Below, piece after piece: positions 12,857 to 25,950 of a stretch of 64,000 bases of DNA (position 1 is the first letter of the stretch; every line of letters starts with the position of its first letter). Below the pieces are notes generated by a model. The model saw nothing but the letters and a program-made list of their open reading frames with translations. It ran no database searches and was not told the origin of the DNA. Source of the DNA: Membranipora membranacea (taxonomy: Eukaryota; Bryozoa; Gymnolaemata; Cheilostomatida; Membraniporidae); assembly GCA_914767715.1 (NCBI GenBank), contig OU612068.1, positions 28,458,001-28,522,000 on the forward strand. The letters are read 5' to 3'. The translations under genes and the position numbers were made by a program.

Positions 12857-13434
12857 CATATATACTGAAATCAAAGTGTCTCTTTAACTCCTCGCTGGGA
12901 TCAAAGTAGTATATGTTTTCCTGAAGAGGGTCAAGATATCACGGCAAGATATCCTGTCCAATGCCGATTCCACAGTATTCCCAGCATTTGAATTTCCATC
13001 TAATAGCATAAATATTGCCCTAGAAAGTCTGGAAAGCTAATTCCAAACTTGCAATGAGTCAGCATAAAAACCTCGAGGTAGGCAGGAAATCACGGCTCCA
13101 TTGTATTCAATAATTGCTGCTATTTGTAGCAGTTTTATTTGATTGTATTAGTGCATATTGACTAATTTGCACTTGAACACCCTCGGCCAGGCACTTTTAA
13201 AAATTATATGGACACTGTAAAGATTGTTTTCCACCATGTTAAGATTGTTTTCCACAATGTTAAGATAGGGACCACACAAGTATATAGGGAAGAATTTTTA
13301 TCCCTGTAAAATAAAACTGTATAAACTCTTGTCAATGACTCTAGTTCCAAACTTACACAAGGTTCATGTTACACATGTATGACAAATTTTAATGAGCATA
13401 ATGCAGTTAAATGAATCAAAAGTGTTATACTGAC

Positions 13435-13546
13435 CAATGAACTCCCTCAGTTCATTGTACTGACTGACAGACATCCTAACGATTTCCTTGTTGTCCCGAT
13501 GTTGCCTCTCATAGCAATGAACTCCCTCAAGAGGGAGTTCATTGCT
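13435..13546. repeat. Short hairpin pair (AGCAAT...ATTGCT family)
   Basis: At 13,513-13,546 two perfect 16-bp arms (AGCAATGAACTCCCTC and its complement) flank a 2-base loop. At 13,435-13,457 a shorter version of the same sequence has 9-bp arms (CAATGAACT) and a 5-base loop, as if the centre were deleted. Confidence 0.85.
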
Positions 13547-13763
13547 CATCGTTACTTGTCATTTGATATATTGCAGACAGTATATGGTTTTAAACAACAA
13601 GCTTCATAAGGCTAACAGAGCAGCTAGTTGAGTACAAAGGTTCAAACCAATTCTTCGCTCCTTTAATTTGTTAAATTCAGGCAACTAATGGTGAGCGTGG
13701 ATTATATTTGAAACGAAGAAAAAGCTGCAGCAGTCATAATTGGCATATGTAAGCAGAGAGAAT

Positions 13764-16700
13764 GGAATCTCCCTGATGTAATGGTGCCACAGAAAAATGT
13801 ATGCTCATGTTGAAAATTGAAATTGGACAACGTAATCTTAAAGTTTGATGGTGTGAACTGACCCTACCATGTACCCTGAACCCATTACTCTTGATGTATT
13901 AAAGTGCCGAAACTAAAACACAAGGAACTTAGGGGTGCCACAGATATAGTAATACAGTATTAACTATGTCTATGGCAGGCGCACACACTTTGTTGTACTT
14001 AGGGGTGTTGCGGGGAAAATGCGCAGTAATCTTCAGTAATCAGTAATGCGCAGTAATCTACAGTAATCAGTAATGTGCAATAATCTTGTTATGAATAAAA
14101 ACTTTACCTACCATTTGAATTCCTCCAAGCACACCTTGAATTTCTTGCTTAAACCCTTGAGAGATCAGTTGACCTCCATGGTCACAGAACTTCATAGGAT
14201 GTATTGGGATGTCTCTTTTTTTAACGTATGTCGCAAGGAGACTGTAGAAATCACCAGGTAGGCACAAATATTCAACTCTGAAAAATAACACAACATGTAC
14301 TTTTTACCACCATCATCCATCAAATCATCAGCGTTTTCTTGGGCTTTAGCCTTCAAGTTTGACAAAGGTCAACGTTATTATTGCAATTATAAAATACAGT
14401 AGGCAAAATCCACCTTGTTTTTTGTAGATATGAAAGACCCTAAATGCTGGGAAAAAAAAAACTGAGCAGATGTAACATACTTATCTTTTATAATGCCATC
14501 GATAGACCATTTGGCTACATCATCGCTTGATCTACCCTCACATGCTTCTGGGGCGAGCAGTACCTTACTGAATCTGCCAGCCAGTGTTAGAGCGACACAA
14601 GCATAACTGATCAGTTCATCCATATTTTGATTCATAGTGAAACAGGGCTGTAACGATATCAAGCTCGGTATGGGACAATGAAGAATCATAATAGAGATAA
14701 GCTACATATCTAATAGGCCTGGGAGTATTTTGTAAAAACCCGGAGAGGGACCACCGAGAGACACCTCAGCCTTAACAAAATCCATCTGCACCGAACCTGA
14801 GGTAATAAGCTTGTTATAGAATATTCTTAGGAGATGGAATTCTCATGTTTATTCAAACTTATTTCTTCCATTCTATAATACCTGTACCAAATTTCCAAAG
14901 CCAAATATGTTGTAATCTCACAAATTGATGTACAAAAAAGCGTTAACTTACAGTAAGATTTTTTGCACGAAGTTGCATCAGTTCATTAGCTAATCCTCTA
15001 TGGCTGTGAGCAATACACTTAGCATTACCAGTGCTGCCCTAAAACATTTCAATATCATTTTAACTGAAAATTTACAGCAAACCTGAATATTTCTGGGGCT
15101 GTCTGTCAAATTTGCGAAATCAAAGGAGCAGATGATCATGATTGCTGTCAATGACTATTTTTTTAAGTACAACTCTCAATTTCAAGCTTACTTTGAGGTT
15201 AAAGTCAACATTTAATCAGGTATCCCAGTAAAACAGAAAATTTGACTGACATACCTCATAAGCCTTATATTATACAAGTCTAACCATCCAGTTATCGATA
15301 CTTACAGAGCTGAACACATGGTGTAAGATATGCTCTGGCCTCACAGCTTTTTTAGCTGTACTCAGTTGTTGATCTGTTATGGAGTTTCCTAGGTTGTCCA
15401 AAGCATCCAGAGTTTGAACAAACTTGTGACCTGCTATATCTCTCTCTTTGAAAGAGTTATCATAGAATATGCTCTCGACAAACGGTAACCTGTAATGGAA
15501 AAACTGCTGATTATTGAGCTATATATTATATGTAATAACATTATAATTATAGGTTTTTTATGGAAGATTTACCAACTTTCCGGAGATAAATAGATAAATC
15601 TGCAATTGGTCGCAAGACTTGATGCGGCAATACAAACGTCAGTACAAATAGTAAATAAAATGAGATTATTCGGTTTTTTCATTTTCCATTCTGTATCTTT
15701 ACCTCAGAGAATGTAGCTCCCTTTCATCGGATGTACCTTCGAAAAATGTCATAAGAGTTTCAAAAGTTTTACCATCGGAACCCTCACCAATGAGTAACAG
15801 TTTTGGTCTCACAATAGTCAGCAGCCTGGCAATAGATTTATCCATCGGGGTGTATATGTAGGTGTGCTGTAACAGTAAAATTCGATTGAAAAAACATCAT
15901 ATTACATTGAGCAAGAAAAATTCAGAAAAATAAATGCACTTAATAAATAAATAAATAACTTTGCGATGGTAAAACTCCAGGTTTAAACAATATTTACATT
16001 CTTTGTCTTGCTCCTAGCAGTATCCCAAGGTATTATGTCTGTAGAATGATGAGCTAGGACACTCGTCACAGATATCTGAGGTAGGTAAGTAGGTAGATGA
16101 AAATCAATCGTTTTTTTACTCTCCTGAATACCTAGTCGGGTTTGGATGTTACTTGAGTAATAAGAAACAAAACACATGCCGTGTAGTTATCAATCACTTG
16201 GGGAACTGGTAAACAGTTTGATTACTCACAGCAAAACCAACACCTATTGAGCATGCTGCCACAAACAGGGTAAGTGCACTATTACAGGGGTTACCCAGTG
16301 TCACCACAGTATCTTCTCCTGGTATGAGCCCAAGTGCCAGCAACCCCTTAGCCATCTTATCAGCCTAAAAAAGGTAAACAAGTTATTGCACATTTGTAAA
16401 TATTGAATATTTTTGTCTCAGCATTTTGTTTTTTGCTGATAAAGACTGTGGCAAATAATTCCTTATCCACTGAACTACTATTATTATATGCATTAGGCAT
16501 GGTTTAAGTGCATAATGTACCATCATATAGTATGGCAGGTGGTTCAGACGGGTAGGAATTTCAGTCAACTGTGTCTGTATAGGATGGTAAGTGCCTTCAT
16601 CAAACCATGAGCAGCACAAATGATAACATATCATGTACTGTTGAGGTAAAAAACTTTGATTTTCTCGGAATTCGGATGGCAGTGTCACATTGACAGTTGA

Positions 16701-17040
16701 ACATTTCATAACAGGTCAGCTTGAGTTCGTCATAGCATTTGGTTTAGAATAATATATGAGAGTTTTGTCCACATACCTGGTTGAGAAGGTCAATTGTAGA
16801 AGTTATCTCCCCTGATTCCAGATTGACCATTTCCCCTACATGTCCTTCCTCCCTAGCCTGCTGAAACAGACTATACATAACTATGTCATCCTGTACTGGA
16901 TACTCTTTACTGTGTGTGTGTTCATATAACTCTTTTTCATGTTGCCCTTGATAGATATCTCTGGTGGAATATACGGTATACCCTACAGATATAGTAACCC
17001 GGCTCAAAAAACAATCTTTGTTGATGAACTTTTATAGCGT
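13764..17040. repeat. Tandem segmental duplicate of 1-3530
   Basis: Introns as well as exons align between the two intervals, for example the intron runs beside exons 5 and 6, so the duplication is at the DNA level. Small indels differ, and the MITE at 183-572 is present only in the left copy. The right limit is approximate. Confidence 0.85.
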
Positions 17041-19552
17041 AACTGAATACAACTATGGCTATCATCTCCCTACCCACATAGCGGAACACTCATATGCCAA
17101 TTTTTAAATTTAAAATAAATAAGATATTACAATGGAGATAAAAATGCAGAATATTTCTTAGAAACCAAACTGAATGAATAAATATGGACATCCTCAATAA
17201 GAGATGCTCTGGACAAAACTAATTTATATTTGAGGCACTGACGGTATACTATCACATTTGACAAAAACATCCTCACTAATAAGCAAACGTCATTGAACTC
17301 GCTCTCCCCGGTCAAAGTTGCTCGGTGAAGTGAATGACCACTTACTCACCTGACTAGCTTATAAGATGTTCAATTATAGACACTACGATTTCGGGCTTTT
17401 ACACCGATCTAAAAATATTAAACATAAAATGTTAAGTATAAGTGTTATAAAAATAAGAGACATTATTATTGCCGATAAAGGTCTGAACCATCAGAAGAAT
17501 ATAAAAAATAATAAGTGAATATAATAGTAAGATGACAACTATTTTTTATTTTACATTCAAAACTTCAAATATCCCGTGTGCAAAGTGTGTTATGATTATG
17601 TAAAATTGCCTTCCCCCTGTCCCGCTTACCTCAATGACAGATTACAGACTAGTGCCACAGAATTTGACGAATGATCCGCACACGTATAGGGAGCAATAAT
17701 AAGCATGATATTCTATATCTTGACATTGAAACATGCAGGCATGATACGCCCCATCTCATATCGGATACACCTACCAGTTATTCAACTCAAACAATGTGGA
17801 AGAATGTGTTGGCCTTCAGCCACGATTGATAACGAGCCGGCTTAAAGCACTCTTGCACTGTTTTACCATCACTATGCCACATCAGTCAAAGATTAACAAG
17901 GGGTTATCTTAGCTTTGGAACTCTTTTCTGAGATAAATCTCATGGTAATGTCAATGATCAATATACTGTAGGTGAATAACCAAGTAAATGCCATTGTGTC
18001 ATTTCATCGAAGAAATGGATCAGATAAGGTTGTCTGGTCACACAGCGCATGCCAGAGTCATGTTGACTTTTCAGAATAGATAAAATGAATTCTTATATGT
18101 TGAGTACGTCACACTATTATATGAACAAAGATGTTGAGTAGATTAAAAAAATGTTTTACAAACAGCTAAATAAAACTGGATCTCCTCAAGGACAAATTAA
18201 ATGCTATAATACATTATTTTCATATAGATTCCTTGATATATTTTTTTAGTTATCCAAATATAATCGTACAATGACAGCTGACATAATGTCTCTACCCATC
18301 GTATTTTATAGTAGTTTAGTTGTAATGCTTAATCTCAAAGGCACTAGTTGAATGTCTGAAACCATCATACAGCTTGAGACTGAGCCTGCTAGAATGCCAG
18401 GGAAAGGAGCAGAAGTGGAAACAGTTTCATGTTGTCATTCCTTGTGCATGGAGCATTTGCATGTTATTAACTTTTCAAATGAAAGAATTTGGTGGCAGCT
18501 GCTGTGCAAGATATGCTGATAACTTCTTTGAATTGATCAGAATCATTTGTCAGTCATACAGACAGAGGTGGCCCTCATCTTCATACTCACAATTGTTCTG
18601 TTCTGATCGTCAGGTCTCCCTTAGTTCAAAGTTGAGTTTAAAAATGACATTAGCATTGCTGTGATGTTCAATGATGTAATCAAATTCACAATTTCCTATT
18701 GCGAACCAAAATGTGACAAGTCAGTTTGATCTAGCTCAAGCTTAAAATCCACATGGAAGTGCAGTGTTTGCCGCCATAAAAGGAATATTTTGGGAAAAGA
18801 AAATGTTGTTCCATATCACAAGTGGAGGTCAGGGGCCAGGAGCAGGGGGGGACGTCAGTCATTGGGGGCTCAGACGAGGAGAAGAACTATCTCAACACTA
18901 ATTGTATGTTCTCAAATCTTAATTACAATTAACTGTTGCACTGTTTGCACTGTTTGCACTGTTTGCACTGTTTGCACTGTTTGCACTGTTTGCACTGTTG
19001 CACTGTTGCACTGTTTTCTATGATATGTTTAGCCGTGTGATTTGGCTATTCATGACCATGATATTTGGCGATTGATATTCGCAACATCCTTCACCTACAA
19101 TTTGTTGTACAAGCTGTAGTTGTCAGAATGAATATAACACCTTGAATGGATATTGGTGTTTGTTTCTTACTAATTCTCAAAGAAGGACAAAAATGAGGTT
19201 GAAGGAAAATTTTTACCTACTGTCATCAGCATTATGCTTCATCCCTTCATGGGAGAATTTACACAGGTATGTTTGAAAGCTACGACAGTATTAATTACCA
19301 TAATGTGACATTGTTGCATTTTTCGTAGTTGTATCATTGAGAGCATCAAAGACTTGAAATTAATTAGTATCAAGTCTTTTATATCACTATAGGGGGCTGG
19401 GGCTGTCATATTTTAGGAGACGACAATGGCTAGAACTGTTAATTCGAGCTCTTCGCATTCTGGATCCTAGATTTAGTAATGCTACCCAAAGCATAAGGAG
19501 GTATTGTCTAAGGCAATATGAGCAGTAGAGCTAATTTGATTTTTCTTTCAAT
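17040..19552. other. Intergenic stretch without a recognised gene
   Basis: No open frame here has splice context or a family match that I recognise. It contains the dispersed repeat at 18,695-18,800 and the 9-bp tandem array near 18,933. The frame at 18,374-18,664 shows no recognisable domain. Confidence 0.5.
18933..19013 (+). repeat. 9-bp tandem repeat (TGTTTGCAC)n
   Basis: About seven units of TGTTTGCAC followed by 8-bp TGTTGCAC variants. Read in one frame it gives a Thr-Val-Cys run, an artefact of the array. Confidence 0.9.
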
Positions 19553-20063
19553 AGACAATTTTCTGAGCTCTTATTTATGCTTCAATTCGGAGTTGTCCTC
19601 TCTCCAGTTTGGTACTTTTAACCCACGCCGCATAGGAAAATCCTGCTGGAAGAGGGTTATATTGAAAACCGCTAATGTTAGTATAAAAATGATTTTTGAT
19701 TCAGAGTCTGCACCATTGAAAACCCTGTGAGACAGGGTTTCCAAATCATTGGAGGCTTGAATGTTGATAAATCTCAATTTTAGTGACGAAACTCATGAAA
19801 GATTCTGCCAAATTGTTCGCAAAACAGGCCGAAAATGCTATAATTGACTATCCATATACTAAAATTATTTCCCAAACTATGTCCATATGAGTTTTCAATG
19901 TTGCAGATTCTGAATCAAAAATAATTTTTATCCTATCATAAGCGGTTTTCAAGATAACCCTCTTTTCAGCAGGTTTTTCCTATGCGGAGTGTGTTAAAAG
20001 TACCAAACTGGAGAGAGAACAACTCCAAATTGAGGCCTGAATCAGAGCTCAGAAAACTGTCTA
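19553..20063. mobile_element. Foldback MITE, copy 2 (complete)
   Basis: Ends TAGACAATTTTCTGAGCTC and GAGCTCAGAAAACTGTCTA are inverted copies with one mismatch. Arms of about 155 bp (19,553-19,713 and 19,908-20,063) can pair. Both ends are bordered by TA, consistent with a TA target duplication. It is the same family as 4226-4721. Confidence 0.85.
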
Positions 20064-22480
20064 TATGCAACAAAAAATCATTAGTGGGATGAGTTACATT
20101 TTATCACAAGTCTTAATTTTCCCACTTACCAGTTTTGAGATTGATCAGTTTCCTATGCATAAATACTAAGACTTAAATCCTTAATCATGAATACACAGGA
20201 AGGAATAAATGCGACTAATTAGCTAAAAAGTAGGATCACAAATACATGTTATTTTGCACTATGTAATGTATCTTGATCAAAACATCGTAAGTTGTTGTAT
20301 CATAACAATGACTATCAGCATGGCTGAGTTGGTTTCTTTCAATGACTTTATTAAATGAGTAATTCTAAAAAAGCTTGCTGCGATATATTGCTTTTGTAAT
20401 ACTTGATCAGATACAAACAAATTGATACACAGGCAAAAACCTGTTCCTTGAAAATAAACAATGCTTCCCACAAGTGAAGATCAAAACTACCCTTTGTATA
20501 CTATCAAAACTACACTCACACTGATATTAATAGTTCTGTATAGTTTCTCTCTCACCTAAGTGTAATTGGTTTGCCCTACTTCTGTATTCTGTTGCATCAT
20601 CTTGTCAGTCAGGATACAAGAGTATATTACATATTCACAAAACCTTGAAGCTATATTTGAAAGCATTGTAAGCAAGGCAAAGCAGACGAATAACTTGAAA
20701 CTAACTACAAATTCACAAATATTCACCTGTCATTCCCCTCAAAAACAGGTCAGAAAGTGAAAGTTCAACCACCCTCTAATGTTTATTACCAGCTAGTCTC
20801 CTCCTCAAACTAAACCATTGGTAGTTTGCATTAAGTGAAAGTGTGCTTTTTCAGCCTCCTGACAGAATACTGATGTAGCCTTAGTACATAATTTCGGACA
20901 TCTTCCATTCGAAGCACAATCAAATTTGAAGTGGGCTAAATAACAAGAGGAAGATACAGCAGTCTTTTTCATCCCATTGTGACAAGGAGGAAACCTCTGA
21001 TGTAAATGAGATTAGACCAACTAGATGGACTAGCGCATGGGTAGACCATAAGTATAAAATTTCTTTTGTACGCCACAATGCTGTTGATATACACCTACAA
21101 ATTATGAATGCGGACTCAGAGCATGTTGGTCAACCATAGTCCCAATTGTAATATACAATAAAAACTCATTCATTGAGGTTCATTCGTGCACATTGGCAGG
21201 TTACACAGCTAACAACAAAAACAACAAAAAAAATCATAAAAAGAGTTGTTAAAAGTGTCTTTTTGATATTCAGCCCCTCTCCTTGTGGTAAAAAATTGAG
21301 CTCAATCAGTGCAATACTTGCCATGAATATTTGAATATACCTGAGAAGTACTTATATATATTTATAAATAGTCTAATCCCATTATTTAGAGAGTTGTCCA
21401 CTCACTATTTTGTAAATGGTGCATGCTGGGAACGTGATTTAATCGATTACAACCAATAACATATAGTCTTTGTTTTCACATTTTTGGAGAGTCACTATTC
21501 TGACATTTCTAACAACTGACAAATTATTTCATTATTTTCAGGGACAAGTGACTACATTGGATGTATACATGCTTGTTCTCATGTTTAAAGTGCCAGCCTG
21601 ATCAGTTGTAACATTGAGAAACCTATATTCCAACAGGGAGAACTCCCTCCCTGATTTCAATGACCTGTCTCTGGTATTTCAATAAGAATGAGGAAAAATT
21701 GGGGCCTAGTCCTTACAGGGCAACCAAGGTTTCGCAGCAATGCATTGATGGGTAGTAAATAATGTGCTAGGCAGCATCAGCTTTGTGCATTACGCAATGC
21801 AAAACTCAAAGTAGTTGCTGACTCAATGCTGGGTAACACTTCAGGTTAAGGGAGGTTCCAAGACATCGCTGTAATGATGATAGAGCACAGGCTTAATAAT
21901 TACAGGAACAGGAAACTGCTCTGTGGTATTCTATTTTAGCTGAGTTTGAGTACCTGATGGATGAAAGAATCCTGGCTGAATAATTATCCGAATTAGATTT
22001 TGTCTTTTTCTCTGTGCAGAAGGTGCAATCTGCTTTTAATCAATGAAAAGTTGTTTGAAACCTTGGTTGCCCTTTAACCAACTTTGAATGATTGAATCCA
22101 ATGCTGCTCTTTTGGCCTATATAATGAAGATAGCAGGCTATGATTGAATTTGGACCAAGCTAGATACTAAACTGTTCACTGTTAAGTTTTATAGTTGAGC
22201 CTACATCAACCAATGAAATATTAGGGAAAGAAGATTAAGTGAGAACACTGTCCTGTACCCCGGGGCTTCTGATCAGGGCAAGGTATATTCAACCAATTCT
22301 TGTAATATAAGGCCTAATACTGATGGATTGCAAGGAAGTTCAGTTATGGAATGTGCTTTCCCTGAGTTTCAAGCCTACATTCCAGCGGATTACGTACATT
22401 GACTCGTTGGTCATGACTCATTTCATGGTTAGACTGCAGGTGGACCACACCAAAACGCCGCTTATGCATGTATGATTCAG
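20064..22480. other. Intergenic stretch, nothing recognised
   Basis: AT-rich sequence with scattered short frames. I see no splice-bounded coding segment, RNA gene or clear repeat. Confidence 0.45.
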
Positions 22481-22489
22481 CGGCCAGAT

Positions 22490-23440
22490 CACCAACTGAA
22501 TGCAAGCATTTCTCCCAAAGAATTTTTTTCGAGAGTCATCACTCTTCTGGCAAACCTGGCTCTTCCAAACTGTTCCTCAAGGTTCTGTAGTTGGCCCAAT
22601 CTTATTCTCTACCTACATAAATGACCTACTAGATGGGTTCAACTCTGACATCAGGTTAACTGCAGGTGACACTATGATATACAACACAGCATAAATCCAC
22701 CACACACTACAAGAAGCCTTTAATAAGCTAGAGCTGTGTATAGAAAACCCGAGTGTGGAGTTCAACCTTTAAATATGCGAACATCTCAAAGGCGCAAAGA
22801 TTCCAGTGATAACCACTATCACCTCCACAACACAGTAGTGACTGTAGTTAAACACTTCAGCATGAACCTACCAAGCAGCTGACATTACAGTGACAACAAA
22901 ACTACATCATTTTAAACACCTCAGCATGCTAGGTAACATCAGACGAACTACCCCTCCCAGCTTACCAAAGCTTGGAGAAAAGGCACCCAAACAACTAGCA
23001 CGCCTGATCATGAAGTATTCACTGGGAAGCCTTTTGTGGTAATCTTCCCTACTTGCTTTAGGACAGTAGACACACTCTGATAGAAAAGAAACTGTCCAGT
23101 GTAAAGCAGCAAGGATGATTAACAATATCAAACAGACCAGTCCACCAGAACATCTGCCTTAATCAGAGATATTGAGTGGAAACTGATGAAGAAGAGAAAT
23201 GAAACTTGTCGACTAGACTTGTTTAGGGTCATCACTTTGATGAGGTGGCCACCAACATTGATCACTTTGTCTCTCCTCAACCACAAACCCAAACTCAGAC
23301 CAGAAGGCACAATAAGCAATATATTATATTCTCTATCCCTCCTTGGATTATTGAACACTTAATCGCTGAACATTTGTCGGAATGTGAAAATATATTTATT
23401 CCATGTTTACTCTGGAGAAGAATAAGCCCTTAGGACTTGT
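22490..23440 (+). mobile_element. Degenerate LINE reverse-transcriptase fragment
   Basis: The frame at 22,500-22,694 contains VPQGSVVGPILFSTYINDLL, the RT palm motif, followed by AGDTMIYNTA, where the catalytic [FY]ADD has become AGDD-like and lost an aspartate. Further downstream, in shifting frames, are the post-RT phrases NVSMLGNIRRTTP, LGEKAPKQLARLI and KAARMINNIKQTSPPEHLP. Many stops and frameshifts make it dead. No endonuclease or ORF1 is visible. Confidence 0.8.
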
Positions 23441-25950
23441 ACCCAGAAAACAGAAAAAAAGTTGATAAAGAAGCGGTGTAGAATTAAAAAGACATGTAAC
23501 TACAAATCAAGAACGATGACAGGTAAAATTACAAACTACACACAGGCATTAATTAGCAGTAAAATGCTACACAAGATAATACACAATAGCTAGGAAAAAA
23601 ATTTAGAATAATGCAGCAGTAGGCTAAAATGAAATGATAACAACTGACTCATTAATTGAGAAGTTTGAGGACGTGGCTCCGAGTGGCATTTTTGAATGAA
23701 GCAAGGGATTGACTCAGCTTAACATGATTGGGTAATTCGTTAGACTTTTGAGCACCGAAATTAGCTAAAGCAAATCTAAAATTTTCCTTGGATAGTCTAA
23801 AACCAGAAATTTTAGCGAGCCGAGTTTCACTAGTTAACTTTTCAGGTAGCAGATTGGTATCAATTATCGGGACTAAATTATTAACAATTTTATAAAACGT
23901 CAGCAGATACAAATATTTGAAACGCAAAGTTAAAACAGGGTTGTTGTAGTTTCGAGTATTATCTTTAGAACTGTCATAGTCTATAATTTTCAGACATCTA
24001 TTCTCAATTTTTAAAAATTCTTATTTTTTAACATAGTCGTTTGTTGTAAATAAACAGGAGAGCTGTATTCCAGGTTGGAACGTATAAGGCCAATGTACCA
24101 AAGCGTGACTAATTTAGGTGTAAGGAATTTTCTATTGCGTTGAAAGTTGGTGACTATTGGATAAAGTTTTTGTTTAATTTTACTGGTATGAGATTTAAAA
24201 TTTAATTTGTTATCAAGAATCACACCTAAGTACTTAATTTTGTCTGATTGTTTGAAAATGAGATTGTTAAATTTAAGTTCAGGAGGTTTTATGTTTCGTT
24301 TATCGGAAATGGTCATGACATCCGTTTTACCACTGTTTAGAACAAGGCAATTTTCACTGTACCAACTGGATGCTTGATGGATACTTGTTTCCATAAGTTT
24401 TGTGGAAATGTCTGGGTTTTCCCCACTGGTGACTAGTAGGCAGTCATCAGCATATAGATAACAATTTTTGAGCTGCATCAGATCGTTAATAAACATGATA
24501 AGCAGCAGGGGTCCAAGTACAGACCCCTGCGGCACACCAGTTATTACTCGACTGCATTCAGATACACAACCATTAACTTTCATGGCCTGCTCTCGGCTGG
24601 AAAGATAATTTTTAATTAAAATTGACGCATTATAGAGTGGAAATTGAAATTCGTTAAGAGTTTTCTGGCAAGGATCTCATGGTTTACACAATCAAAAGCC
24701 TTACGGATATCAAGAGCAGAAACGGTGACAAATCTTGACTCGTGCTCGGACAGCAGGGAACGAAATTTGTTGACTAGTTGAGTTAAAATTTGATCAGTGG
24801 ATATACCATTTCTGAAACCAAATTGACGAGAGGCTATTAGATCATTAATTTCCAGATAGTCACGAATTTGGCAATTTATTATCTTTTCCAGGACTTTACT
24901 TAATATTGGCAATAGCGAAATTGGTCTATAATTATTTGGCAAACTTTTCTTGCCACATTTGAAGATAGGAATTACTAAGGCCTTTTTTCATACATCAGGA
25001 AACTCGTGACATTTAAGGCTCAGATTAACTATATGAGTCAATAGATTAAGAATCAAAGGCTCAAGAATTTTATAAATAAAAGCAGGGATCTGATTCAATC
25101 CCCCAGTTTTTACGTAATTTCAATGCGTAAAGATATTTAGACACTTCACTTGATGTAATATCTTGAAAAGCGAATTTTGGAAAACTGAAAGCCTGATCAT
25201 TATCAAAGCCTGAGTAACTTTTGTTGGACAATAGTTTAGCCTCTTCATTGAGATTTGCACCAATGCTAGAAAAATAACTGTTTAGATATTCAGCGATCAC
25301 TGGGCTTACAGAAGTGGTGCAATTTTAGATTCATTTTCTTGAATGACATTATCGCCTTGATAATTTTTATCTTGGAAAATTTTGATCTTCAGCCATTGGT
25401 CTAATGTTTTATCATTAGGAACTGCTCTCATCGCTCGCTTTTTGGCATCTCTTACTGCATTTGTTGCTTTGTTACGGATCAAACGATAATCCTCCCAGGC
25501 AGAAGAATTTTTATCAAATCCCGTCTCAACAAACTTTTGAAATGCATCTTTTTTAAGGCTTGTTAGTTTAGAGGCCACTGGACACTTCCAGCAAAGATTG
25601 TTTTTTTTGCTTTAAACGTTGGGTTTTAAATGGTACAAACTGCTCCACCAATAATCCAATAATTCTATTTTTGATTCTAAAATATCTGCTGCTTTGTGAA
25701 CACAATGACAATTCTCTACAATATTAAAATCGAGTGATTTCGCACTATTAAAAAACTCAAGCTCATCAAAATTTCTGAAATCTCGTTTCGTGACATAAGA
25801 AAAGCCAGCCTTAGGCTTTCTAAGATTAACTTTCATTTGAATTGCAAAATGGTCACTAATATCACTTTTTATAACCTTGTGTTCAGGTACTAAATTTTGA
25901 ACATTTGAGAAAAGTAAGTCAATTGTAGTATTTGAATTTTTAAAACATCT

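Larger units (their letters stand above)
5473..17007 (-). pseudogene. AMP-binding (acyl-CoA synthetase-like) gene, copy B, disrupted
   Basis: Fifteen exons: 16777-about 16950, 16230-16364, 15703-15866, 15306-15489, 14952-15038, 14481-14701, 14108-14277, 9036-9125, 8184-8293, 7646-7794, 7342-7490, 6949-7004, 6483-6546, 6350-6382, 5473-5586. All phases agree except 7342-7490, which has one extra base at 7473/7474. With that base ignored the joined frame is about 632 codons, an ANL-family length. SSGSTGNAK is intact. The C-terminal lobe includes GRVADATRYKVLGDVIYPGP. Deviations: the usual TGD motif reads TRD, the YGxTE motif is unrecognisable, and the GK before the C-terminal helix is missing. 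The ATG used by copy A is ATC here, and a 2-base expansion in an AC run shifts the next ATG out of frame. The first in-frame Met is in DIVMYSLF. It is either a pseudogene or expressed from a shorter start with an assembly error in exon 11. The open frame reaches 17,007 but has no ATG there. Confidence 0.7.

Noticed and set aside
14481-14790. Extra synthetase exon reading MDFVKAEVSLGGPSPG between exons 5 and 6
   Set aside because: It needs a weak acceptor and ends in a stop before exon 6; skipping it keeps phase and the family pattern.
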